Positions 1 to 8,202 of a stretch of DNA of 32,185 bases are shown piece by piece. The stretch is from Candidatus Poribacteria bacterium (GTDB lineage: Bacteria > Poribacteria > DTPJ01 > WJIO01). The first letter of the stretch is position 1. Each line of letters opens with the position of its first letter. The stretch is from contig WJIO01000166.1 in assembly GCA_014730235.1 (NCBI GenBank), forward strand, positions 1 through 32,185. Direction: 5' to 3'. Both the position numbers and the translations under genes were made by a program. Below the pieces are notes generated by a model. It was given only the letters and a program-made list of their open reading frames with translations. It did no database searches and was not told the origin of the DNA.

Positions 1-395
1 GTAGTGAGGTATCCCTTTATGGTTCTGCCAGATTTCATCTCAAGCCGGTTATTATTACTGCCTTTATAAAGGACACCATAAAATCAGAAAGCGACGTAAT
101 TCGGGAATATTTGGTAACCAATAATCTCTTCCATAACAGGTTGAGTGGCTCAATATCCGCCATATATCCATTGTTTGCTGATACTTTAATTCTGAATGTA
201 AATACCAGCACCCTTTTTTATTTTATGGACGGAGTTAAATCAAAAAACTTTTACCTTGAGGCCGGAGGTAGTTTTTTTATTACTAATGGCTTGGCTTTAA
301 GTATTTTATCAGGTTTTATCACAGGAGATATGGATTCTGGTGATACGGATATATCGGGTTTCAATTTTGGTTTAAAGGTGACCTATGGCTTTTAG
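1..395 (+). CDS. C-terminal part of a probable outer-membrane beta-barrel protein (5' truncated)
   Basis: The frame is open from the first complete codon at position 3, so the gene begins upstream of the window; the in-frame GTG at 111 is unlikely to be the true start. The visible 130 residues consist of alternating hydrophobic/polar strands of about ten residues separated by short Gly/Asp/Asn-rich turns (for example a GDMDSGDTD turn), and the protein ends in the strand FGLKVTYGF. A terminal aromatic residue closing an amphipathic strand is the usual barrel-assembly signal of outer-membrane proteins. No enzymatic motif is visible. It overlaps the next gene by 11 bp, indicating an operon with the cohesin-like lipoprotein and the giant PKD protein, so a role in their export or surface display is possible but unproven. 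Confidence 0.6.
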   Translation, partial: SEVSLYGSARFHLKPVIITAFIKDTIKSESDVIREYLVTNNLFHNRLSGSISAIYPLFADTLILNVNTSTLFYFMDGVKSKNFYLEAGGSFFITNGLALSILSGFITGDMDSGDTDISGFNFGLKVTYGF

Positions 396-1206
396 AATCG
401 TTAATTTTATTATAATTATTTCAATTATATCTACCTTTGGATGCGGACAGGATAATCATATTCAGAGGAATACAGAGGATCAACACAGCATAAGTTTTCA
501 TCTATCCCCCGATACTCCAGCCCAAAATAATGTTACCGAGATAGAGCTAAAAATCACAGTGTCAGATGCAGAGCCTGAGTTTTTAAGAATAACAAATGTA
601 AACCCCGGTCAGCATACAGCGAGAACTTCTATCAGTGTCCCGGTTGAATCCAGTATAACCCTATCTGCTATCGCTTTTGATGGTATCTGCCCGGTGCTTA
701 GAGGAAATCTGGAGAATCTGGAAGTAAGTCCAGAGCAAAATTCACCCATAACAATTGTCCTGAATCCGGTGCAGGCAGTAATAGGCATCAGGTCAAATCA
801 ACAGCAAATAAGTCCCGGAGAAAACTGGGATGTGGAAATATATATTGAGGATGCTCCGAAATTGCTGGCTGTTACGATGGAGTTACAGTTTAACGAGCAG
901 TTGTTAACCCCTATTGAATCAATCACCGGGGGGGGGTTCGGATCAGATGCGATATTTCTTGAGGACAGCGGTTTTAACCGACGAGAGGAAAACATTTTAT
1001 CATTGGGCCTTGCCCGACCTTCAGGAAATGCTGGTGTCTGTGGATCAGGTGTTTTATTCAGGATTACTTTTGAAGCTCTGGTATCAGGAAACGCTTCTGT
1101 CAGAATCCTGAGAAATAATATGTTTACATTAACAACACCGGATTTTGAGCGTATAGATAACTCCCGTATAATAATCAGACCGGATATAAGCATAGAAATC
1201 AGATAG
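385..1206 (+). CDS. Lipoprotein with a C-terminal cohesin-like domain
   Basis: A 273-residue protein. The N-terminus has a hydrophobic stretch (about residues 5-18) ending in STFGC with Cys20, a plausible lipobox, so the mature protein should be lipid-anchored. Residues ~35-125 look like a beta-rich domain with no recognised family. Residues ~130-265 have the features of a cohesin domain: an opening strand, a segment resembling the cohesin pattern of a buried strand followed by a partly hydrophobic loop (AVTMELQFNEQLLTPI), and a GVLFRITFEAL strand near the end. Cohesins bind dockerin modules, and the next gene encodes a dockerin-like pair. The gene starts inside the last codons of the upstream barrel gene and ends 12 bp before the likely start of the next. 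A run of nine Gs encodes three glycines (residues 182-184) in the cohesin-like domain. The cohesin assignment is by pattern only. Confidence 0.65.
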   Translation: MAFRIVNFIIIISIISTFGCGQDNHIQRNTEDQHSISFHLSPDTPAQNNVTEIELKITVSDAEPEFLRITNVNPGQHTARTSISVPVESSITLSAIAFDGICPVLRGNLENLEVSPEQNSPITIVLNPVQAVIGIRSNQQQISPGENWDVEIYIEDAPKLLAVTMELQFNEQLLTPIESITGGGFGSDAIFLEDSGFNRREENILSLGLARPSGNAGVCGSGVLFRITFEALVSGNASVRILRNNMFTLTTPDFERIDNSRIIIRPDISIEIR

Positions 1207-1218
1207 GAAGTGTATGAT

Positions 1219-4200
1219 ATGATGAATACCACGAAAAAAGGCTTATTAATTCTGGTATTTATTCTGATGTTAATCTGGATACCAGGTAAATCGTATGCTC
1301 AAATCCTTCCTCCTATTGATTTTCCGCCTATTGATATAAGGTTATTACCCCCTGTTATAAAAAATATTTCTCCGAATTCAGGCCCTGTAAGTGGTGATAC
1401 CAAAGTTACAATAACAGGTCAGAGTTTCTTTGAGGGTGGATGGGTTTACATCGGTAATGTTGAAGCGGGTATAGTGGATTTCTCCTCCACAAGGCTTGTG
1501 GTTATCACACCGCCGGGAACTCAAGGCCCGGTTGATGTAATGGTTATAAATCCTGACAAGCAGTTCCATACTCTCCAAAACGGCTTTACATATCTGTCGC
1601 CGCCGTTGGTAGAAGCCGGGGATAATCAGAAAACAACTGAAGGTCAGATTGTTGAAATTGAGGTAAGTTTTACAGACAACCTTAACGATACCCACTCAGC
1701 CGTAATAGACTGGGGTGATGGAACAATATCCAGACCTGAAATAACATATCTGCCACCTGTAATTTTTGGTCGAATGTCCTTGACAATGGGGGGGGTAGAA
1801 GCAGAGCATGTATATCAGGATAACGGAAGTTATCGGGCTACTGTCCAGATCACTGATCAATATGGCGCAAGGGGAACTGACTCTTTGAGCATAAGTGTTA
1901 ATAACGCAGATCCCAACCTGCCTCGTTTCAGAAACCAGAGCGTTTCGGAAGGTTCACCCTTTGAATTCAGCTTTGAATTTACCGATCCCGGAATACAGGA
2001 CACCCACACCACAATCATTGATTGGGGTGACGGAATTATACAAACAGAAGAAAGGTCTTCGAATCCCATCCACGCAGAACATAATTATCCTGCTGATGAT
2101 GGTGAATATAAGGTCGAAATCACCGTAATTGATGATGATAAAGATTCTGATACCGCATCTTTTACCGTCTCGATATACAATGAAGATCCATATATTGAAC
2201 CCGTTGATAATGTAAAGCTTACCGAAGGGAACCCACTGCTTGATGTTAATGTTGCCTTCAGCGACCCTGGTACCCTTGATAAACATACAGCCTTAATTAA
2301 ATGGGGTGATGGTCAGGTAGATAACTTAAGATTAACCAGCAAACGTATTCAGGCTTCTCATAAATATCCCGGCGATAACGGTCAGTATATGGTTAATGTT
2401 ACCGTAAAAGATGATGATGGAGACGATTATACAAGGTCTTTTAACGTCACAGTCAGCAATGAACCTCCCGTAATGGCAGTAATACCAGATCAAGTAATTG
2501 ATGAAAGCGATACTGTGATAAGTTTCAACGTCGAATTTACCGATCCCGGTGAACTTGATAAACATATGGTTATTATTGAATGGGGCGATGGAACTCAAGA
2601 CGGTGTTGATCCAGCCTTAACCCCTGTTGAGGTTGATCATGTTTACCTGAATGAAGATGGTGAGTATAATATAACAGTTACAGTAGCCGATGATGATAAT
2701 GCCTTTGACATACAGACTTTAACGGTAACAGTTGAAAACACCGATCCTATCCTTGAACCTATTCCGGATCAGATAATCAACGAAGGCACGCCAGAAGTGG
2801 CCTTCGACGCTGTATTTCAGGATGCCGGTAAGCGGGATTTGCATATCGCCATAGTTGACTGGGGTGATGGGGAAAAGGACACAATACACCTTGCCCAAAG
2901 CCCTCTTTTTCTGGAACATATATATCCTGCCGATTATGGCACATATACAGCAAGTGTAACCATATCCGATGATGACGGTGGAGTCGATACCGAGAATTTC
3001 ACGGTAACGGTAAGAAACGAAAATCCTGCCGTCGAATCTGTAACAGATCAGGCAGTTCCAGAAGGCAATCCAAATGTAGTAATTAATATAGCCTTCACAG
3101 ACCCGGGAGAATTGGATAAACATACAGCACTTATAGACTGGGGCGACGGGAAGCAGGACACCATAACATCTGCTGTTAGTCCAATTCAGTTGAAGCATAC
3201 ATACCCCGGTGACAACGGTAAATACTTTGTAAATATTACAGTTACAGATGATGATGGAGGAAGCAATACAGTATCTTTTAACGTAACAGTAGATAACCAG
3301 AATCCCAAAATAGATTCTGTGGATGACATGGTAATTACAGAAGGTGAACCGACCATTGAATTGATGGTCGACTTTGCAGACCCCGGCAATCTGGATAGAC
3401 ATTCCGCAACAATAGATTGGGGGGATGGAAAACAGGATACTTATGGATCCGTTGTAAGTCCATTGGAAGCAGTACATGAATATCCCGGCGATGATGCCCA
3501 GTATAATGTAACAATCACAGTTACCGACGACGATCAGGGAGATGATACAAATTCTTTCATCGTTACTGTAAATAACGAAAATCCTGTGATTAATCCCGTA
3601 AGTAATCAGACTGTTTTCGAGGATAATCCGCTTGTATCACTCAAAGCCAGTTTTACCGATCCCGGTAAGCTGGACAAACATTCAGCAATAGTGGAATGGG
3701 GAGATGGTGAAACGGATGTTTTGGATTCAGCAATCAGCCCTATAGCTTTAGAGCATACATACACCGGTGATGATGGGTTATATACAGTTAATATAAGCTT
3801 GACGGATGATGACGGGGGAAATGATACAACATCTTTCAACGTAGAGGTTAATAATCAAAACCCTGAGATCATGCCAATTAGCAATTTAACCCTTATGGAG
3901 GGTGATCCCACCGCCGTATTAAATGTGGAATTTACGGATGCAGGTAAACTTGATACCCACAACGTAAACATAAGCTGGGGTGATGGAAATGAAGAAGCCT
4001 TTGAATCGGTTGAAAGCTCTCTGGAAGTCGTCCATGAATATCCCGGTGATGTTGGGAAATATGTTGTAAGTGTTACTGTTACCGATGATAATCAAGGCAG
4101 CGATACAGCGTCTTTCAACGCGACGGTAATTAATGAAAACCCCATACTTAAACCTCTAACAAATCAGACAGTTTCAGAAGGCAAGCCCGTTGTTACATTA

Positions 4201-7200
4201 AACGCGGTTTTTTCCGATCCCGGTCTGCTGGATGAGCATATCGCAACAATCGACTGGGATGATGGAAGCGAGGAAACTATTGATCCCGCTGTAAGTCCTG
4301 TTGAACTTACACATGCATACCCCGGTGATGATAACCAGTATACAGCAAATCTTATTATTAGGGATGATAACGGAGGAGAGGATTTAAAATCTTTTAATAT
4401 TACGGTGAATAATGAAGCACCGGTTATTGATGCTTTAGATGATGTGAATGTGCTGGAAGGTAAAACCATTGTGGATGTTTCCTTAACCTTCAGTGATCCC
4501 GGAATTCTTGACACCCATTCAGCAACTATTGATTGGGGAGATGATAATATAGAAATTATAGATCCTGCTACCAGTCCAGCAGAAATACAGCATACATATC
4601 CCAGAGGTGAAAATCAATATACAGTAAGCGTAGTAGTTCAGGATGATGATGGTATGGCTGCCACAGCGTCTTTCAGAGTCAACATAAGCAACGAAAATCC
4701 TGTATTAGCACCTTTAAGCGATCAGATTGTTAAAGAGAGTAACCCTGTAGTAAATGTTTCAGCATCGTTTACAGATCCGGGCACTACAGGTCTGCACAGC
4801 GCGGTAATAGATTGGGGAGACGGCAATATTGATAATATCGAATCAGCAGTAAGTCCAATTATCAGAGAGCATACATACATCGGTGACGACGGTAAATATA
4901 CGGTCAGCGTTACAGTATTTGACGATTCAGGTGGAAGTGATACAAAGTCATTTAATGTAACAGTGGAAAATGAAATTCCAGTTATCCCGGCTATAGGTGA
5001 TCAAAACTTAACTCAGGGTAATCCTGTTGTTGATTTAAACGTGGTATTCTCAGACCTCGGTGCTGTAGATCTGCACACAGCAAGCGTTGATTGGGGGGAT
5101 GGCGAAACTGAAACCATAGAACCTGCCGTAAGTCCTCTGGCTGTAAAGCATACATATGTCAGCAATGATGATGTATATAATGCAGTTATCAACGTTACAG
5201 ATGATGACGGTGGAAACATCCGGAGATCATTTGTCGTGACGGTTACAAATGAGCCGCCTGTCATAGAACCTATAGATAACTTCAGCGTTACTGAAGGAAA
5301 GCCGGTTGTTGATGTTAATGCAGTCTTTACAGACCCAGGAACTCTCGACACCCATACAGCTATCATAGACTGGGGTGATGGAAGCACTGACATGATCGAT
5401 CATGCCATCAGCCCTATTACAACAAGCCATAAATTTACAGGCGATGATGGACAGTATAACGCATCCGTTACAATTACAGATGATGCAGGTGAAACTTACA
5501 CAGAGACCTTTAAAGTCACAGTAACAAACGAAAATCCAGTTCTCTCGACTGTGAATAACCAGAACATAACAGAAGGCGATCCAACAGTAGAGATTTCAAC
5601 CGTTTATACAGATGCAGGAATAATGGACACACATACAACCATCATAGATTGGGGTGATGGCAACATCGAAACACTGGAAACAACCGACGGTGTTATAAAT
5701 GCCAGTCACACTTATCCCGGGGTCAGCGGCGTGTATAATGCAAGCGTTACAGTAAGCGACGATGACGGTGGATTAGTTAAGTCGGATTTCACCGTATCCG
5801 TATCAGGCGAAGCGCCTTTAATCGAAGCTGTAGACGATCATAGCGTTTCAGAAGCTGATCCCCATGTTGAGATAAGTTTTAGCTTTACCGATCCCGGAAC
5901 TCTCGATACACATAACGCCTATATTGACTGGGGAGATAATACAACGGACAGCATAGACAACATCATAAGTCCATTTTCTGCATTCCATACCTATCCAAAG
6001 GATGACGGCAGCTATAATGTAGTAATAACAGTTACTGACAACGACGGAAATACAGGTTCACAATCCTTTAACGTAATGGTCAACAATGCTGCACCAGTAA
6101 TAGATTTAGCGTTAGACCAGACCGTAAAACGAGGTGAAGCTCTGTCAATCAACATCGGCTTTTCCGATCCCGGTGTTCTGGACACCCATACTGCAACGAT
6201 TGAATGGGGTTATGATGATGTCAGTGATTCAGGGAATATTAGCGAATCCGATGGATCTGGTATTGTAACCGGAAGCCATCTATACGATCAAAGCGGTGTA
6301 TACAATGTATACGTTACTGTAGCTGACGATGATAACGGTAAGGATACAACAGCATTTACCGTTACAGTAGAAGCTGATCCACCGCCTGTTATAAACTCAA
6401 TCTCACCAGCAAGCGGCAGTGTAGACGGAGGAACACCCATTACAATAACAGGAAGCAATTTTCAGGAAGGCGTTACAGTTCTTGTTGGAGGAAATACAGC
6501 GGAAGACGTTGCGTTAATTTCTGAAACCCAGATCAAAGCCACTACACCCACAGGAGTGATAGGAAACGCTGAAATACTGGTTACCAATCCCAACGGTCTT
6601 TCATCATCCTTAACAGATCAGTTTACTTATATTGGGCATCTGGCGAAGCTTGAAATTACACCTGAAACAGCTACATTAGAATCGGGTCAAACGCTGCAAT
6701 TCACAGTTACAGGTCATGACAAGCAGGATTTACCTGTCTCTGTTGAAGCTACGGACTTAGACTGGACAATAGTTGACACAAGCGTGGGAAACGTTAATTC
6801 CCAGGGAGTATTTACGGCGGACAATTATGGGAATACAATAATAAGGGCTGCTTTTAAAAAAGATGTATCTATTTTTGCCGAAGCCTCTGTAAATGTACCT
6901 GATACGGATATGCCGGAAGTTTTGTCTGAAAGACTTTTCCCACATCTGGAAAATACAGATATACCCATTACATCCAGCATACAGATAAGCTTTACAGAAC
7001 CTATTGATCCGCAGAGCGTAGCCGGCAGTATAAGTCTTTCTGGTGATAATAACAGGGAAATAGATTTTGACGTTGACGTTTCGGAAGATACACTTATAAT
7101 TAATCCCATTGAATCTTTCAGAGACGAAGAGATCATAACCCTCTCAATTACAACAGATATACTGGACTTATACGGAAACCCCTTAAATTCTATATTTCAG

Positions 7201-7944
7201 GATACTTTCACCACAGGTGTTGGAGTCTGGCCCGGAGATACCAATAACGATGGCGAGGTGAATATTCTGGATATTTTACCCGTAAGCCGATACTGGCAGA
7301 TCAGCGGTAATCCTAGAGAAAACATTATAACTGTAAACACCAGAAATCCCTGGATTATTCAACCCACAGTATCTTGGAAACCGGATAATCAGGTAACTTA
7401 TGCCGATGCCAATGGTGATGGTGTTGTAGACGAAATAGATATTATTCCTATCGCTCTTAACTGGAAACTTTCCCATCAGCCGAATAACCTTACAGCACCT
7501 GATAAGTCATTAGAAAGCGACATAAACCATGAGCAGTTGATGAAGTTTTATATGATTTTAATATCCATGCCATCAGATATTGATGGTGTTAAAGAGCTAA
7601 AGGAATCTATCCTGAATACTCTTCATAAAATAAAGGATTTATACATCCCTGAAAAAAACAATCTTCTGCAAAATTACCCCAATCCATTTAACCCCGAAAC
7701 CTGGATACCCTATCAGTTGGCTGAAAATGAAAATGTCATTATTGAGATATACAACTCAACAGGTCAGCATGTCAGGACATTAGACCTGGGATATAAACCA
7801 GCAGGTTACTATATAAGTAAAAAAGAGTCTGCCTGTTGGGATGGTAAAAATAATAAGGGTGAAAAGGTTGGAAGCGGCGTCTATTTCTATACTATAAAAG
7901 CTGGTAGATATGCAGCCATCAATAAGATGATCTTAATGGAGTAA
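1219..7944 (+). CDS. Giant secreted multi-PKD protein with TIG, Ig-like, dockerin-like and C-terminal sorting-type domains
   Basis: I chose ATG 1219 because AGGAAG at 1205-1210 lies eight bases upstream; the in-frame GTG at 1210 overlaps that site. The product is 2241 residues. Order: signal peptide (~1-27, ending SYA/Q); TIG/IPT domain (~44-128); 17 tandem PKD domains (~129-1718), each with a core near WGDG and a TVxDDDGG-like strand; second TIG (~1720-1806); Big_2-type Ig-like domain (~1808-1892); SbsA-type Ig-like domain (~1898-2001); two calcium-loop motifs, GDTNNDGEVN (~2006) and ADANGDGVVD (~2062), forming a dockerin-like pair; a linker; and a 93-residue C-terminal domain starting LLQNYPNPFNPETW, of the FlgD-Ig/type A sorting style. 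No catalytic motif is visible. It is probably a long calcium-stabilised surface stalk or adhesin, possibly docked on the neighbouring cohesin-like lipoprotein. Confidence 0.85.
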   Translation: MMNTTKKGLLILVFILMLIWIPGKSYAQILPPIDFPPIDIRLLPPVIKNISPNSGPVSGDTKVTITGQSFFEGGWVYIGNVEAGIVDFSSTRLVVITPPGTQGPVDVMVINPDKQFHTLQNGFTYLSPPLVEAGDNQKTTEGQIVEIEVSFTDNLNDTHSAVIDWGDGTISRPEITYLPPVIFGRMSLTMGGVEAEHVYQDNGSYRATVQITDQYGARGTDSLSISVNNADPNLPRFRNQSVSEGSPFEFSFEFTDPGIQDTHTTIIDWGDGIIQTEERSSNPIHAEHNYPADDGEYKVEITVIDDDKDSDTASFTVSIYNEDPYIEPVDNVKLTEGNPLLDVNVAFSDPGTLDKHTALIKWGDGQVDNLRLTSKRIQASHKYPGDNGQYMVNVTVKDDDGDDYTRSFNVTVSNEPPVMAVIPDQVIDESDTVISFNVEFTDPGELDKHMVIIEWGDGTQDGVDPALTPVEVDHVYLNEDGEYNITVTVADDDNAFDIQTLTVTVENTDPILEPIPDQIINEGTPEVAFDAVFQDAGKRDLHIAIVDWGDGEKDTIHLAQSPLFLEHIYPADYGTYTASVTISDDDGGVDTENFTVTVRNENPAVESVTDQAVPEGNPNVVINIAFTDPGELDKHTALIDWGDGKQDTITSAVSPIQLKHTYPGDNGKYFVNITVTDDDGGSNTVSFNVTVDNQNPKIDSVDDMVITEGEPTIELMVDFADPGNLDRHSATIDWGDGKQDTYGSVVSPLEAVHEYPGDDAQYNVTITVTDDDQGDDTNSFIVTVNNENPVINPVSNQTVFEDNPLVSLKASFTDPGKLDKHSAIVEWGDGETDVLDSAISPIALEHTYTGDDGLYTVNISLTDDDGGNDTTSFNVEVNNQNPEIMPISNLTLMEGDPTAVLNVEFTDAGKLDTHNVNISWGDGNEEAFESVESSLEVVHEYPGDVGKYVVSVTVTDDNQGSDTASFNATVINENPILKPLTNQTVSEGKPVVTLNAVFSDPGLLDEHIATIDWDDGSEETIDPAVSPVELTHAYPGDDNQYTANLIIRDDNGGEDLKSFNITVNNEAPVIDALDDVNVLEGKTIVDVSLTFSDPGILDTHSATIDWGDDNIEIIDPATSPAEIQHTYPRGENQYTVSVVVQDDDGMAATASFRVNISNENPVLAPLSDQIVKESNPVVNVSASFTDPGTTGLHSAVIDWGDGNIDNIESAVSPIIREHTYIGDDGKYTVSVTVFDDSGGSDTKSFNVTVENEIPVIPAIGDQNLTQGNPVVDLNVVFSDLGAVDLHTASVDWGDGETETIEPAVSPLAVKHTYVSNDDVYNAVINVTDDDGGNIRRSFVVTVTNEPPVIEPIDNFSVTEGKPVVDVNAVFTDPGTLDTHTAIIDWGDGSTDMIDHAISPITTSHKFTGDDGQYNASVTITDDAGETYTETFKVTVTNENPVLSTVNNQNITEGDPTVEISTVYTDAGIMDTHTTIIDWGDGNIETLETTDGVINASHTYPGVSGVYNASVTVSDDDGGLVKSDFTVSVSGEAPLIEAVDDHSVSEADPHVEISFSFTDPGTLDTHNAYIDWGDNTTDSIDNIISPFSAFHTYPKDDGSYNVVITVTDNDGNTGSQSFNVMVNNAAPVIDLALDQTVKRGEALSINIGFSDPGVLDTHTATIEWGYDDVSDSGNISESDGSGIVTGSHLYDQSGVYNVYVTVADDDNGKDTTAFTVTVEADPPPVINSISPASGSVDGGTPITITGSNFQEGVTVLVGGNTAEDVALISETQIKATTPTGVIGNAEILVTNPNGLSSSLTDQFTYIGHLAKLEITPETATLESGQTLQFTVTGHDKQDLPVSVEATDLDWTIVDTSVGNVNSQGVFTADNYGNTIIRAAFKKDVSIFAEASVNVPDTDMPEVLSERLFPHLENTDIPITSSIQISFTEPIDPQSVAGSISLSGDNNREIDFDVDVSEDTLIINPIESFRDEEIITLSITTDILDLYGNPLNSIFQDTFTTGVGVWPGDTNNDGEVNILDILPVSRYWQISGNPRENIITVNTRNPWIIQPTVSWKPDNQVTYADANGDGVVDEIDIIPIALNWKLSHQPNNLTAPDKSLESDINHEQLMKFYMILISMPSDIDGVKELKESILNTLHKIKDLYIPEKNNLLQNYPNPFNPETWIPYQLAENENVIIEIYNSTGQHVRTLDLGYKPAGYYISKKESACWDGKNNKGEKVGSGVYFYTIKAGRYAAINKMILME
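1600..6372 (+). repeat. Tandem array of 17 PKD-encoding repeats, 279-bp period
   Basis: The Trp codon of the WGDG core falls at 1711, then 2023, 2302, 2581, 2860, 3139, 3418, 3697, 3976, 4255, 4534, 4813, 5092, 5371, 5650, 5929 and 6205. The fourteen steps from 2023 to 5929 are all exactly 279 bp (93 codons). The first step is 312 bp because PKD 1 has an 11-residue insertion, and the last is 276 bp. Units differ in sequence but share DPGxLDTHTAxIDWGDG, SPxxxxHTYPGDDGxY and VTVTDDDGG segments. Cores 10 (WDDG), 11 (WGDD), 16 (WGDN) and 17 (WGYD) have changed residues. The repeat is a protein-level tandem duplication, not a CRISPR or satellite. Confidence 0.95.
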
Positions 7945-7949
7945 ATAAT

Positions 7950-8082
7950 ACTGATATTCCTAAAATTAACTAAAACCAGATGTTGCGTTAGAGCCGCCCT
8001 GCAAAAGCAGGAATGACATAGAAATATATTTTTGGAGCGTTAAAATAAGGTTCTTCCGGTTTTAGTGTGGTAAAGTTAAAAC
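7950..8082 (+). repeat. Composite intergenic repeat (copy A) with family ends and a degenerate palindrome
   Basis: This stretch follows the giant PKD gene. Its first 37 bases (7950-7986) match the reverse complement of 23580-23616 at 36 of 37 positions. Next comes a small hairpin (CCTGC, AAAA, GCAGG at 7998-8011) running into GCAGGAATGACATAG, which is also found on the minus strand of the 23.5-kb copy. The stretch ends with GGTTCTTCCGGTTTTAGT at 8049-8066, an end motif seen again at 13379 and 24487. The remaining bases to 8202 hold the promoter and leader of the next operon. Confidence 0.7.
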
Positions 8083-8105
8083 AGATACCATTCTTTATGA
8101 TATAA

Positions 8106-8134
8106 TTGACAACATGCTCTGGATATTATAAAAT
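8106..8134 (+). promoter_or_regulatory. Sigma70-type promoter for the PHP/aldolase/dehydrogenase operon
   Basis: A perfect -35 box TTGACA (8106-8111) is separated by exactly 17 bases from TAAAAT (8129-8134), a five-of-six match to the -10 consensus. Transcription would start near 8141, giving a leader of about 60 bases with AGAGG a few bases before the ATG at 8203. It lies 24 bp after copy A of the dispersed repeat. Confidence 0.65.
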
Positions 8135-8202
8135 ATCTACAGGGCTAATTTCCAGGTGTTTTATCCAACAACCAAAAATATTCATCCAAAGAGGAATTTC
8201 CT

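Noticed and set aside
2719-3477. 252-residue minus-strand reading frame antisense to the PKD array
   Set aside because: Its opening is a shadow of the periodic repeat in the real gene; the peptide is Tyr/Ile/Cys-rich with no domain, and no ribosome site supports it. The other antisense frames in the array are alike.
1600-6372. CRISPR array or satellite DNA
   Set aside because: The 279-bp units are coding throughout, vary in sequence, and have no identical short repeats with unique spacers.
7663-7944. Bacteroidetes-style type IX secretion
   Set aside because: The C-terminal domain resembles a type A sorting domain, but no secretion-system gene is in the window and this motif is common in poribacteria, where the export route is not established.
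7945-8202. Riboswitch or small RNA
   Set aside because: The region is accounted for by the repeat copy and a normal promoter with a short leader; no aptamer-like pattern was found.
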